Positions 10,349 through 22,600 of a DNA stretch of 64,000 nt are shown in pieces. Under the pieces are notes generated by a model, which was given only the letters and a program-made list of their open reading frames with translations, was not told where the DNA came from and made no database searches. Every line of letters begins with the position of its first letter. The stretch's first letter is position 1. Made by a program: the position numbers and the translations under genes. The DNA lies in contig JAMXDE010000043.1 in the NCBI GenBank assembly GCA_026770025.1, forward strand, positions 372,001 to 436,000. The letters are read 5' to 3'. This DNA is from Craspedostauros australis (lineage: Eukaryota > Bacillariophyta > Bacillariophyceae > Mastogloiales > Achnanthaceae).

Positions 10349-12474
10349 TCTGCTGTGTTAGTCTGTCTGGCTGTTGCTTCGTTGCGTTGGTCTGTGATCG
10401 ATGAAACCTCGCTGGTGGGATGTGAGGTCTGCTTGTGAGGAAATGAGAGGAGATGGATGAATGTGACGAAGCCAATTTAAAGTTGGAAGCCTTTCCGTCG
10501 TAGAACTTGAGCTGTGCTGGTGCCAACACGCTTCACGGCGACAGCGATTGGAATGCTGTCAACAGCGTCGCTGATGCAAATGTGCCAATGCAACAGTCTT
10601 CCTCCGATCGTCACGAAGCAATCGTGTCCTGGAAAATGGAAGTGACGATGATGCTGATTGTAATCGTGCGGCCAGATCGGCGTCGGAAGCCTTTCTCGTT
10701 TGTGCGTGTTTGTTTGTTGGAAGGGCTGGTGTTCACCGTTGCGATTGCGATTGCGGTTGCTGCTACTGCTGTTGCTGATATTCCCTTCAACGTCTCTCTT
10801 TCTCTCTTACTTTCTCGCAAGCGTTCGTTTGCACTTTGTGATCGGAGAGTTTGGAGAGCGGAGTTGAATGAAGCTGCTGGTCCTCAACCAACCTCAAGAC
10901 CATGGACGCTTTGGTTGTTGTCGTTGTTACCGTTGCGCTGCGTCTCGATCCGTTTGATGCAACACGAGTGACGTGACCTGTGCCAAAAAAGAGCCAGGAT
11001 GGCGTTGTTGCCTTGCGTCACGCAACGACCACATGGTGGGATACGATTGGAGGGATGGTTCAATGTTGTTTTGACTTGTGACTCAGACTGATCGTGTCTG
11101 GAATTGACCAATCACGTGGCAGAAGATCACGTGGAGAGACAACAGAATTTCCAATCTGTCGGATCTTTGATGAATTCGCGCCAAAGACACGTTGCAGCGA
11201 CGTTGCGTCTGTCGTTGTTGCAGTCGTTGTTTGTTGGGCTCATTTCATCATCCGATCGGTGTCATGCACGCTGTTTGTTGCTGTCGTTTGGTTGTGGTCA
11301 TGCAGAGGGCGCAAAAACCGATCCTCGTGACGTTGCCGTTGGTGTTGCAAGCTGTGATCCAAGCTATTGTTCTGTTGGTTCGAGTGTGTTCTGTTGATGA
11401 GTTCTCATTCTGCTGCTCTCTCGACCATGGCGATGATGATGATGGCATGCTCCAATCGCAGGGTGTGGATGGCAGTGTGGAGACTGCAATGGTGATGCCG
11501 ATGTCGGTGGCGCCGGATCGCCGCCATTGTCGTTGTTGCAACGCAACGCAATCGGCAATTGCAAACAACACGAGTACATGCATGCATGCATTCAGAACCG
11601 CAACGTGCGCCAAATTCTTGCTTACCTTGCTTGGATGATGACGGCGGCCAAGACGAGAACGACGATCATGGTCATCTTGCTGACATCGCGACCACCGCAA
11701 CGCAGCTGTTGACGACCGTCCTTCATTGCTGTCCTCTTCTGCCGTTGCCTTCGTCTGTTGATTGCTATCACTCTCCTCTCCACTCTGCTCTCTCTCTATG
11801 ATTGGGAATGGTGTTGTGATGAGAGTTTGTCGAAGGACCAAAAGTTGCTTGCTGAAAAGGTGAGCCGACCAATGCCCATCGCGCAGCAAACAAGACAAAC
11901 AGCAACAGACTGCTCTCGCGCACCTTGTCCAACCAGGACAGCATTCAACACAACGGCACGAACTCCCGCGCAACTCGATCCAATCGAAGATTGAAGATTC
12001 AAAGACAATTTCGAAACAAGCAGAAGGTGCCGTTAAGTAAAAAGAACGCGTCACATGTGGTGATAAGGGAAGTGACGTCATGAACACGTATCGCGAACTG
12101 TGTTCGTTTGTCTGTAAGAATGGGTGAATGTTGAATACTATCCACACACAACGTCAGGCAGGAGCCGAAGAAGAAAGAACAATCTCCATCTGAGAACAAC
12201 GAAGAGACAAAGTCGTGGAATCGTGTGGAGTTGAGGGTATCCTCACCGTCCAAGAGAGGCCAAGAGGCTCAAGTTGAACTGATGTGTGGCCGATTGATGT
12301 GACGAGCCCCATCGCAAGAAAACAATTGCAAGAAAGCAATCGGAAGGAGGAAAGCCATCTGCATCTCCAAAGGATCGGCAGCTGGCATCAGCATTTGCAA
12401 CAAAGGCAGAAGAGATCAATCCATCGACATCAACAATCCATCCGCCAGCAACACATCAATCAGCATCAATCAAG
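10349..12474. other. Divergent intergenic region between GPI and PPOX
   Basis: About 2.1 kb separates the two divergent plastid-enzyme genes. It is rich in short CAACGA/GTTGTTG runs and has a CT-rich stretch near 10,790-10,820. Open frames here have no recognisable domain. CACGTG appears just after 11,110 and GTCACGTGG-like words recur near 11,115-11,135; they resemble bZIP or bHLH sites but cannot be assigned. The leader before the PPOX ATG (about 12,300-12,474) is AC-rich and looks like a 5' UTR. Confidence 0.45.
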
Positions 12475-14295
12475 ATGAAGTTCAGCGTCTCAGCCATCGC
12501 AGTGGCCTCGGCATCCACGTTGCTGTTGCTGCCAACCGCAGAGGCATTCACGCCTTCTCGCCTGATTGGTGGCAACATTGCCAACAGCAACAGTCATTGC
12601 AGCAGCAAGCACAGAGCACAGCCCCTGAAGGCCTCCAAGAAGGATGACAATGACAATGACGACGGCGTCCTGGACTGCCTGGTGCTGGGCGGCGGCATCT
12701 CGGGCTGCACGTTGGCTTACAACCTGAATCGCGACGGCAGATCCATCTTCCTGGCCGAGGCGCGCGACTACTTGGGCGGCAACGTCAAATCGCACGTGAC
12801 GGACGACGGCTTCGTCTGGGAGGAGGGCCCCAACTCGTTCGCGACGCAGCCCAGCATCGTGCGCATCGCCCACGAGCTCGGCATCGACGACCAGCTCGTC
12901 TTCGCCGACGAATCGCTGCCACCCTGGGTCAACCACAACGGCAAGCTGCATCCGCTGCCCAAAGGCAACGGCGGCAAGGGACCGCAGGGACAGCTCGAGC
13001 TCGTCTTCGGTGCCAACGGCGTCCTCAAGTTCGCCCTGGCAGGCGAATTGCTGTCGTGGCCTGGCAAGATCCGCGCCGGCATTGGCGCCTTCCTGGGACA
13101 CGCGCCGCCGCCCGAAGGCAAGGAGGAGACGATCCGCGAGTGGGTCACGCGCATTCTGGGCGAGGAGGTCTTCCTGCGCTGCATCGATCCCTTCGTCAGC
13201 GGCGTCTACGCCGGCAATCCCGAGACGCTCAGCATGAAGGCGGCATTGCCCAAGATCGCGCGCATCGAGCGCATCTCCTATTCCATCGATTGGAACAAAT
13301 TCGGGGCCCTCTTTTACGGTGGCTTGAAGCGGCAGGTCGAGCTCACGAAAGAGCGCAAGGCCGATCCGCCCAAGCCGGAGTGGGTCGAGTTCGAGTACGG
13401 CAATCCCGGAAGTTTCCGGTGCGGTCTGTCGACGTTGCCCGACGCCATTCGCAAGGACCTCGGAGAATCCAAGATCGGGTTGCAGCACAAGTGCATCAAG
13501 CTCGAGAAGGCCGACGACGGCGTCTTCACGGCCACATTCGAAACACCCGACGGCATCCAAACGATGCATGCCAACACCGTCGTCTCCACGATCCCGGCCC
13601 ATTCCATCGCGGATGTGCTCAAGCCCGTCCTGCCCAACACGCAGGGCATCTTCGAAACGGTGCGCGCCGAAATCGATCGCCTCGGCATCTACCATCCGCC
13701 CGTCGCGGCCGTCACCGTCGCGTATCCCAAGAAATCGTTCCGCGATATCGAACTGCCCAACGGCTTTGGCAATTTGCAGGGATTGCCGGGATTCGGGTCA
13801 TTGAATCCGCGCTCGGAAGGTGTGCGCACGTTGGGCACGCTGTGGTCGTCGTCGCTGTTTCCGGGCCGCGCGCCAGAGGATTACCATCTCCTGCTCAATT
13901 ACATCGGCGGGTCGCGCGATGTGGGGCTGGTAGAATTGTCGCGCGACGAGATCATCGATGAAGTCGACAAGGGTTGCCGGCAGGTGCTGCTGCAGGACAG
14001 CGCGCCCGAGCCCAAGGTGCTGGGACTGAAGATCTGGCCCACCGCGATTCCGCAGTACGAGCTGGGGCATTTGGAGATCATCAAGGATCTGGAGGAGGCC
14101 GAGAAGCAGGTCGATGGTCTGTGGGTGTGCGGCAATTACCGTACCGGCGTCGCCTTTCCCGATTGCGTCACGTTTGGATACGATCATGCCAAGGTCGTGG
14201 CGGACTACTTGGAGGGCAAGGACGGTGCCGCGACCACGACAGCGGCAACACCTGAATCTGACTCTGCCAAGAGTGAGACGATAGAGGCGAGATAG
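12475..14295 (+). CDS. PPOX: Protoporphyrinogen IX oxidase, plastid precursor
   Basis: Flavoenzyme oxidising protoporphyrinogen IX to protoporphyrin IX, the last step shared by heme and chlorophyll synthesis. 606 residues, no intron. A signal peptide (hydrophobic 5-20) ends at TAEA|FTPSR (A24/F25), the diatom plastid motif, followed by a Ser/Lys-rich transit stretch. The FAD-binding dinucleotide motif LGGGISGCTLAYNL is at about 71-84 with a distal acid in FLAEARDYLGG. HemY-type PPOX motifs: EEGPNSFATQPS (about 120), VYAGNPETLSMKAALPKI (about 244-262), and the C-terminal FAD contact VCGNYRTGVAFPDCV (about 551-565). Length and order match plant and algal PPOX; a Ser/Thr/Ala-rich tail of about 25 residues is extra. 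The AUG lies in TCAAGATGAAG at the end of an AC-rich leader. Confidence 0.96.
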   Translation: MKFSVSAIAVASASTLLLLPTAEAFTPSRLIGGNIANSNSHCSSKHRAQPLKASKKDDNDNDDGVLDCLVLGGGISGCTLAYNLNRDGRSIFLAEARDYLGGNVKSHVTDDGFVWEEGPNSFATQPSIVRIAHELGIDDQLVFADESLPPWVNHNGKLHPLPKGNGGKGPQGQLELVFGANGVLKFALAGELLSWPGKIRAGIGAFLGHAPPPEGKEETIREWVTRILGEEVFLRCIDPFVSGVYAGNPETLSMKAALPKIARIERISYSIDWNKFGALFYGGLKRQVELTKERKADPPKPEWVEFEYGNPGSFRCGLSTLPDAIRKDLGESKIGLQHKCIKLEKADDGVFTATFETPDGIQTMHANTVVSTIPAHSIADVLKPVLPNTQGIFETVRAEIDRLGIYHPPVAAVTVAYPKKSFRDIELPNGFGNLQGLPGFGSLNPRSEGVRTLGTLWSSSLFPGRAPEDYHLLLNYIGGSRDVGLVELSRDEIIDEVDKGCRQVLLQDSAPEPKVLGLKIWPTAIPQYELGHLEIIKDLEEAEKQVDGLWVCGNYRTGVAFPDCVTFGYDHAKVVADYLEGKDGAATTTAATPESDSAKSETIEAR

Positions 14296-14551
14296 AATCG
14301 AGACATATAATAGAGTATTGCTTTATTCTGCGATTTCGGTTGTTGTTTGCTCAAACAATAGAGAGTTATCGATTGTAACTTTCAGGAGTCCGGGGCACAA
14401 AATAACCTGATAGAGATATTTTTCGGGGGTACGGGCGAGCCAGCCAAACCGTAGAGTTGCATGGGATGCGGTTTGGAGCTCCTATTTCACATGGCCATGT
14501 ACTCTACACCTCAATTTGGGTTTCACGCGTGTAATAACTTGCTGTGACTAG

Positions 14552-17500
14552 TGCCTATCCGCTTTTTTGCCAAAAAGGGGCGCAAAGGGGCTACAATTGG
14601 CCACATGGGGCTACAAGTTTCCCGGATAAAAACAACCAACCCTTATCACCAACAGCAATGTGTAATAATGGTATCAATCGAAAGTCAAGAGTGAGATCTA
14701 TCTGATGATGTTGTCAAACTTGCTGTGTGTTGATCGCTTGGATTCCATTTTATTGCTTGTGTTGACCCCATTTTGGAGGTTTTCCCCAAACCGACCGCGA
14801 AAAAAAAAAAACCGGTGGAAAACGCAGGGGCTACACGTACAATTCTACTGGGCCCTGGTACAAAATAATTTTCGGAACCCGTTCAAAACAGGCGCGCAAG
14901 CCTCTTCCATCCCCGGTTGGCACTTTGTTTCGTCTGTTGGGCCTGTTCGTGGCATCGATGGAATCGCGAGTCTCTTCCGGTTGCGGTGGTGTGGTGGTTG
15001 CCTGCTGTGTGTTGTTCGTCGGCCCCTTGTGTGCCGTTGAAGTTGGTGCTCTCGGCTCGTGATTCGAAATTTGTCGTGTCGGTTGGCGCCAGTCTCCATT
15101 GATTTTCTGCGCGCTGGACAGCGTGTGTCGTGTCAGCGACTTCAAACACACCAACACCTGTATTTGAATCCAATGTTCACATGCAGCAACGAACATGAGG
15201 CCGTTCCAAGATGTTGCCACCATCTATCAATGATCGTTGCTGGCAACAATGGTTTCAGAGCAGTGCAACAGATCCATCACAGTCGGCGATTGCTCGATTT
15301 GTTGGGGTGTGACGCTGTATCACTTCTTGCACATCAACATGCACACAACATTTGATTGAGACATCAACACTTTCATCACACACATTCTGATCATCCCCCG
15401 CCCAACATCTCCACAACACGAACAACATCAACATGAGGATCACTCTCGGAGCCAAGGTCGCTGGCAGATGCGGGCCTTGTTGGTCCAACGCACCTCGCAA
15501 ACAGCATGGCTACATTGTGGGACACACGATCAAGGTTCTTCCCAAACACAACTGGATCGTCCATTGGGAATCCTTGGGTGTCGTATGCCAACACAGTTCC
15601 CAAACCCCCATTCACCTGGAAGGCGATGGAAGTCCACTTCCCGACACCAAGGTCAAAGAATACATTCAAACCATCTTCGATGGAAAAGGAGTTGCGGCGT
15701 TGGATGCTTTTGCGAAGAGCCACAGATTCCTCCCGCCACCAGAGGCGATCACTGGACCAGTGGATGCGCCTGCAGTCAGCCAAGACTTGGGTGTTGGGAC
15801 GAACTCTCCATCCAGCAACATTCTCCCAAGCAACGGTCCGGCTGCAGCTTCTCTACCACTGAACTCTCCTCCCATCAACATTCACCTGACCAACGTTCCG
15901 GCCACAACTTCCCAACCAACAAACTCTTCGCACACGCCCCCAACCAACACAGTCAGTATTGGCGGCGGATCCAAAGAGCCGGAGGATGACGCATCTATGG
16001 ATTGCAACATTGACAACATCTTTGACAACAACGTGTTGAATTATGCAATTGAGATGGAGGAACAAATCCTCCACTATGAACCACATCATGCCGAGAAGGC
16101 CACACTGATCTCCAACAACACCTCCATCAGCATGGGATCTTGAGCCGACGTAATGACATGGAAGGTTGTACCAGATGACCACATTGGCAGCCCCAAAGAT
16201 GAATCTTCACGGGAGTGGGTGGGGTTTGCAAACTTTGACTTCACCAACCTAACCATCGCGGGCAGGGGCAGGGACAGCAGGTACCAACGTATCAACATGC
16301 TGCATCTCCTACAGCACATGTGGCCTGGCGACTCAAAGGCCCAGGTTGACAAGGTCAATCAAAGGATCATCACGAGGCAACTTCCCACAAGAATATTGGA
16401 GGATCAGATCGACAATCACCTCATATCTCATCACAAGTTTTGGGTGTTCTTTGGATTGCTCCTTCTGGGCACTATTGAAGGCACATCCTGCCTGTGGGGC
16501 GACAGAGACACTGAAGGATTCAAACGGCCAATGGACGTCACCGACCACATGAAGAATTATCGGTTTCGTGCCATCCGAGAATCACTGATCCCACACATCT
16601 TCGCGGATGCATCCAAGCAATTCTCGGATCCATGGTGGCAAATTCAACCAGGTGTGGATGCTTTCAACGCGAAGCGGGCGGAGATCATGTGCACGAGCAC
16701 ACTGAAGGTGATGGATGAATCCATGAGTGCCTTCAAGACACAAACAACCAAGAATGGGAACCTTCCTCACCTATCCTTCGTCCGCCGCAAACCTGAGCCG
16801 CTGGGCGTGGAATTCAAGACCGTCGCTGACGGAGAGACAGGGATCATGCTGTTCTTGGAGATCCAACGGGGCAAGGAGGGCATGGAGGGTGCGGCCTTCC
16901 TTGACAGGGTGAAGGGCAAGAACGCTGCGTGCACCCTTTGCATGGCAGCAGCAACCAACGTCTGCACCGATCCTTCGAAATCTCAGGATCATCCGCAGTT
17001 CAACCAGGGCAAGAGCATCTTCCTGGGAGACTCATGGTTCGCGTCTGTGGAGGCCACCAAGGCGCTTGAAACAGAGCTGGGTGCGAAGTTCATCGGCATT
17101 GTGAAGACGGCTCATTGGTTGTACCCCAAAGTCTTCCTGGAGACCACAATGAAGGCGTGGCCATCCGGAAGCCAGCTGCTGATGGAAAGCGAGTGCGGCG
17201 GCCACAAGTACTACGCACTAGGGTACAAGTACTGCAAGGCTAAGGTACTCTGCTTCGTCTTTTCCGCGGGAGCTGGGCATGCAGGCTGCGGGGCGCCGTA
17301 TTTGTCGAAGTGGATCTCGGACGATGGGCGCCCCATGACAAAGAAAGTAGATCGGCCGAGTGTCGCTTCGAAGTACTTCGAAAGCTGCAACAAGGTCGAC
17401 GTCCACAACCAGGCTCGACAGGACATCCTCGGTCTGGAGAGAACTTGGCCCACACTTGACGGATACTTCAGGCTTGTCACGACTCTCTTTAGGATAACCG

Positions 17501-18541
17501 TTGTGGATGCATGGAGGGCATACCGATGCCACTTGGCGGGCAAGCACCGACACAAGAATGTGCCTCTCATGGATTTCGTGAACATGATGGTCAAAGACAT
17601 GCTCCACAACAACGAAGCCCCTGATCCACCAAGCTCATTTGCCAGGATGAGAAGCGACCAGCCATCGGAAGTGCAATGTGGTGGCAATGGTGGCTCCTTG
17701 TCTTTGTTGACAACCGACAGTCCAGCCCATGCGACAACACAGGTGGCCCGTGCGACGACACAGGTGGCTGAGTGGCCCCGAGCAGACTTGATCAATGGCC
17801 ACCACTTGGTAAAGCACCCAGGTAGAGTCCGGAACGGGAAGATTGACCATACGAAGCAGGGGATTGCCAGGTTCATGATGAGAGGGAAACGGGGCAGATG
17901 CTGTGTGTGCACGAACTCGTCAAGGTACCATTGCCTGAACTGTCGAACGGGGTCTCCAGGCCAAACTGTTTGGTGCTGCGAAATGAAGGAGTACGACGGA
18001 ATATTTCGACGATGTTTCGAAATCCATGCAGAGAAACACGCCGGTTCAAGGTCGCGTAGTTCCACACACCCAGACACCATGACAGATAGTTAAAGAAAGA
18101 TGAGTGAAGAAGTCTGTGTCACAACTCTTTCTATGTTCAATGGATCGTATGCGAAAGCCAATGCAATGCATGACAGGAAGTGAAATGCCGCAGGGGGAGG
18201 GATGATCGGCAGGAAGAAGCGATGCCACCGGTTTCCAGTGACCGGACCCGACGATATTGGATGTGGCAGAACTCAACGAGGAGAAGAGACGTGAACACCA
18301 AACTTCGGGGAGGGATGCAACAGATGCAGGAGAGATAGCTGGTAAAGTTTGGTGTTGGTTGGATTGAGTAAATGTTAATCCGGAGCAAAAGAGTGCGGAT
18401 GTTGGTGGTTTTTTGCAAGTTGGTGCTGTTTTCCTCGTGGCGGCTCCGTACAGTTGTACCAGGATTCGACTACTTCGACCCTGTAGCCCCTTGTGGCCCC
18501 TTGTGGCCCCAAATGGGGCCGACACAAAAAGCGGATAGGCA
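14552..18541 (+). mobile_element. piggyBac-like DNA transposon flanked by CTAG
   Basis: A 3,990-bp element. Its left end reads TGCCTATCCGCTTTTT from 14552 and its right end AAAAAGCGGATAGGCA up to 18541, an inverted repeat of about 16 bp. Subterminal GGGGCTACA / TGTAGCCCC words and GGGGC(C) runs repeat in opposite orientation inside both ends (14,577-14,615 and 18,480-18,520). Both ends are flanked by CTAG (14548-14551 and 18542-18545), read as the 4-bp target duplication. It carries the transposase frame at 15433-18093. Canonical piggyBac uses TTAA; CTAG flanks are unusual and recur at two related elements near 34.3-35.3 kb. Confidence 0.85.
15433..18093 (+). pseudogene. piggyBac-like transposase (DDE_Tnp_1_7) with one in-frame stop
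   Basis: One continuous frame from ATG 15433 (236 codons) meets a single TGA at 16141-16143 and continues in the same frame from ATG 16153 for 646 codons. The second part carries the catalytic Asp triad: MDESMSAFK (D188 counted from 16153), GDSWFAS (D293) and NKVDVHNQ (D416), matching the D...D...D layout of piggyBac. The C-terminus has a Cys-rich binding domain: GRCCVCTNSS, YHCLNC, VWCCEMKE, RRCFEIHAEKH. The N-terminal part is rich in Asn/Thr/Pro, with an acidic end. Either the stop killed the gene, or the downstream ATG makes a shorter enzyme, or an unrecognised short intron removes it. The catalytic domain begins after the stop, so a 646-residue enzyme is conceivable. Confidence 0.88.
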
Positions 18542-18545
18542 CTAG

Positions 18546-18786
18546 GTATCTCAGGACAGATTCCCAAGAACATTGAACCTTCGGCAAAAAACAACGAATT
18601 TTGTGCTGTTGGACCACCTGTCTGATATGTTTGCATAGATAGATCCATAAAACTTCAACTAGGACACAACTAAAAATGTATTGCTTGACTCCTTATGAGG
18701 AGATTACAAGGAGTACGAATATGTGCTTGGTTTGGATATCGCAGACCAAGAATTAGAATGCCTATTTCTAAGTGCAGGTCGACCCG
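18546..18786 (+). repeat. Relic of a transposon end, related to the element at 53-59 kb
   Basis: Bases 18546-18652 are repeated almost exactly at 63901-64000. Bases about 18650-18782 align with both terminal repeats of the 53141-59285 element: shared words are TACGAATATGTGCTTGG and TTTGGATATCGCAGA (left end, reverse strand), then CTATTT..AAGTG..GGTCGAC. The homology is cut at 18787 by the start of an LTR. No coding capacity. Confidence 0.7.
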
Positions 18787-19579
18787 TGTCGAGATGTACA
18801 TGTGAGTATATGTCGAGATGTACGAGTATATGTGCATCGTTCACCCGTTATTCTCTCATACGCACTTGGACGGTATAACTACATTCGTGTAGATAGTATA
18901 CTGTGATTCGTCAGAATTACAGGGGAAATGGAACACACGAAAAGGGGCAAGATTTCTGGAGGAAATTTGCAAATGACGATTTCTGAGAGAATTGGAAAAT
19001 CGTCCGTCCATCCATCAATGGTACCAAGAGAATCTCGAGGTACTTCCCAACTAAACCTCAGATGACGATATCATCTGACAGGCTGCTGCATCACCAATGG
19101 AACGTGACATCTGGAGAGCAGAAGGACGCCTACTGACGTCGACAGGATGTCATCATGTCACCACGTCAACATCTGTCTCGAAGTCAGAGCAGGAGGCGAA
19201 GATCCGATGACCGAAGGACATCAGCATCATGGATACAGAAGATGAACTTCAAATGGCAAGTACTCATGGAGTAGGAGCCAGTACTGAACGAACGGAGTGT
19301 TGAATGCGGAGTACGCATCGAACACGGAGTATCGTGCAGCACGAGCATACGATGTTGAGAGAGAGAGAATACAGACAAGAGCGAGAGAGCATCTCGCGTA
19401 CCGACTCATAGTCGGAGACTGAATCTACGAAACAGATTGAAGCGCCGAGAGCATCGGGCAAGAGAACGGGCGTACACCGAGAGCATCGGAGTAGCCAAGT
19501 AATGAAATAGCAAACAGACGACTATCAACCAACACCATCTTCCACGTTCGTAGGTTACCGTGAGCGGAACTTGCCAACA
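18787..19579 (+). repeat. 5' LTR of the complete Copia element
   Basis: 793 bp, starting TGTCGAGATGTACATG and ending GAACTTGCCAACA. Near the start GTCGAGATGTAC is repeated within 25 bp. A GA microsatellite and GAGCATCGG words lie in the second half. Other copies of this LTR are at 25346-26127, 59637-60451 (inverted) and 61907-62708. Confidence 0.93.
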
Positions 19580-19591
19580 CGTTTATAAACG
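19580..19591 (+). other. 12-bp palindrome at the primer-binding position
   Basis: CGTTTATAAACG follows the 5' LTR without a gap. It does not start with TGG, so it is not complementary to the CCA end of a tRNA. It differs from the palindromes of the two other Copia elements only at the central base pair, and the change is compensated. A second short inverted repeat, GGGC-GA-GCCC, follows at about 19,599. Confidence 0.7.
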
Positions 19592-19661
19592 ATAGATCAG
19601 GGCGAGCCCGTGGATCGGATCGTGCGAGGAAGACGAACGTCATTCAGGAGCAGCAGGCTGA

Positions 19662-22600
19662 ATGAGCAAGGAAGAGGAATTAAGAGACATCCCTCTGTCC
19701 AACCCGGCTATCAAGAGAGAAGAAGGTGCGAGTGAGACTCCACCACGAGAAGAGAAGGAAGCAGCCGCGGCTACTGTCCTATCAGGCGCAGACGCAAGCG
19801 CGATCGACGAGACCGAAGAGGAACGGTCTGCAAGACTACACCGCGAGGAGAAGAGGATTCTCAAGACGGTCAAGCAAGAGGAGACTGATGTGACGGAGAG
19901 CATTCGCACAGCCAAACAGAGTGGGAAAAGTGAGACACCACCAGGAGGAGAATTTGTGAGCAAATCAATCCTCGCGAAACAACAAGCGAAAATCGAAGAA
20001 TCGGCAACACAGAAACCGACGGAAATCAAGGGCGCGAGCGCACCAACAACGAAACAACGAATCAACATGGCGACATCAGCCAACATGAATAAGCAACGCA
20101 TCAAGGCGCCAATGTTCAGCGGTGAACAGGAAGACTACAGCGCATGGGAGTCCCAAGCGAAGGCATACGCTCGTGCACAGAAGACGAGAGACGTGATGTT
20201 GGGCAAGACCAAGGTGCCAACAATGAGCGAGATCGCGGCAGCCACCGGCAAGGCCAAGGAAGCGATGGAAGAGATCTACGAGCTGGGATGCGACTGCTTC
20301 AGCGATCTCATCCTCATGATGGATGCAGAGAAAGGAAAAGGCAAGCAAGCCATCCAGTACATCAACCAATGCGTCTCCGACGATTACCCCGAAGGAGATC
20401 CACACGCAGCGTGGAACGTTCTCGCGGAGAAGTTCCGCCCATCCGATGCGGTGACGAAGATCAAACTCAAGCGCCAATTCAACAACGAAAAGATGAAGAG
20501 AGACACGGACCCCGACATCTACATCACGCAACTCGAGAGTCTACGATCGCGTCTCCACGATGTCAAGTATGAGATCACGGACGAGGAAATGATCATGCAA
20601 ATCCTCAGCACGGTGAGCAACGAATACAGAACATACGTCGTGAACTTCCAACACCAACTCACGTTCAATCCGGAACTGGTTACCATCAACACAATCAGAG
20701 GAGTACTCCGCACTGCATACGCCACTCACAGAGGAGGCAAAGCATACGTCGACGACTTCCAAGACAGCAACACGAAGAGCAACGACACCGGCTTCACAAG
20801 CACCGGTAACTTCAAGGGTACTTGTCACAACTGTAGCGTGTATGGCCATAGATCCGCCGATTGCCCAGAACGCAAGAAATCGAACAACAAGAAAAACAAC
20901 AACAACAACAACAACAAAATGAACGGAAAGCGCAACAAGGGAAGCGGCTTCAAGGGCAAGTGCAACTACTGTGGCATCTTCGGACACCGCGAGGCGGAGT
21001 GCCGAAAGAAGAAGTTCAACGAGAACAAGAAGGCCAACGAACAAGCCAATACGGCAACGGAAGGACACGACAAGAGCGGGCACGAGATGGTACTCTCGGC
21101 AAAGGACATGCCGCTCTGCATGTTGGTGTCCGACAACTACATCGAAGACTCCTTCTTCGATAACTTCGAGTACGTCGGGAGTGACGACGAAGTACAGGAC
21201 GATGAGATCGTCCCGGAGTGGCTCAACGAGGAGCCAATCATCCACGAGGTGGATCCAAGACGCGAAGTGAGCTACGAATGCTGCTTCAACGCGCACGACC
21301 TGATCGGTCCATACGGTGACGAAGCTGAGATGGGCAGCGAGGCCAACGATAGCGACATCGAAGAGGCCATGAGCGAAGAGGCCAACGACGAGATCAACGA
21401 CAACGATAGAGGCCGAAACGAAACGAACGGCGGCGCAGCACCGCCTCCTCCAGCGGCAGGGAACAACAGATCGGGCATCTTCGACGAAGATGACAGTGAC
21501 GAAACTGAAGATCATCATAATCCGTACAACGAAGACGGAATTCACGAAGACGACGATGACGGCAGCTTCGACGACGAGATAGCTGCGGCAGCTGTGGAGC
21601 AGCTCCACGAGCTGAGCACCAAGTACAAGGACAAGGTCAACAAGGACACCTGGCTCGCCGACAGTGGAGCTTCGTGTCACATCGTCAATTCAGACGTCGC
21701 TCTCTTCAACGTGCGGCACATCAAGTCCTTCGTCCAAGTGGGAGACAGCACGAAGCTGGATTCTCCCAAGATGGGATCCATTCGCTTGAAGGTCAAGCAG
21801 CGAGACAACACTGACCACATCATCCGACTCGATGATGTGAAGTACACACCCAAGATGGCGGTGAACCTTTTCTCCACGAACAAGGCTCTGTACAACGGTT
21901 ACCAGCTTGGTAACAACGGCATTCTGATGGACATCATCAACGGATCCGGAACGAAGATCGTGTTCGATCGAGTCTTCCCCACATCCAACGGATTCATCAC
22001 GGGAGTGCAGATGCATCTCATCATGCCAACAGACGACGACAAGGCTTGCACAGCCATCGTCAAGAATCCATCCAAGGAGATCAGCGCGGTGAACCTGCAC
22101 CAAATGCTCGGCCACGCGCCACTCGAGACCATGAAGCGGACGGCCGCTCAGTATGGATGGAAGATCATCGGCGAGATGCCGGTATGTTGCGACTGCGCGG
22201 TCGCGAACGCAAGAGTGAAGAACATTCCGAAGGCAACGATTCCAAGAGCAACTCGCCGCGGCGAACGGCTCTTCATTGACATTAGTTACATTAAACACAT
22301 AAGCTTCGGAGATAAACGCTACTGGACTCTGATCGTGAATGACTGCACGGATCACTGCTGGAGTTTCTTTCTCAAGAACAAGAGTGATCAACCAGGGTAC
22401 ATCAAACGATTCATCCAAACGATCAAGTCACAGACTGGTGACCAACAGATCATCTTCCGAGGTGACAACAGCGGAGAGAACAAATCCACGCAGGATGTTC
22501 TCATCGATGCAGGACTCAACGTGAAATTCGAATTCATGGCATCGAACACGCCGCAACAGAACGGCAGAGTAGAACGCAAGTTCGCGTACCTCTACACCAA

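Noticed and set aside
11405-11686. Possible tiny spliced secreted peptide on the minus strand (hydrophobic exon starting MTMIVVLVLAAVII, donor GTAAGC at 11626, acceptor at 11484)
   Set aside because: The product would be only about 40-45 residues with no relative I can name; the hydrophobic start and one good donor are not enough.
11248-12147. 299-codon minus-strand open frame between GPI and PPOX
   Set aside because: No motif, uneven composition, and the region is rich in repeats of CAACGA type that keep several frames open at once.
12490-13695. 401-codon minus-strand frame antisense to PPOX
   Set aside because: Shadow frame caused by codon bias of the PPOX gene.
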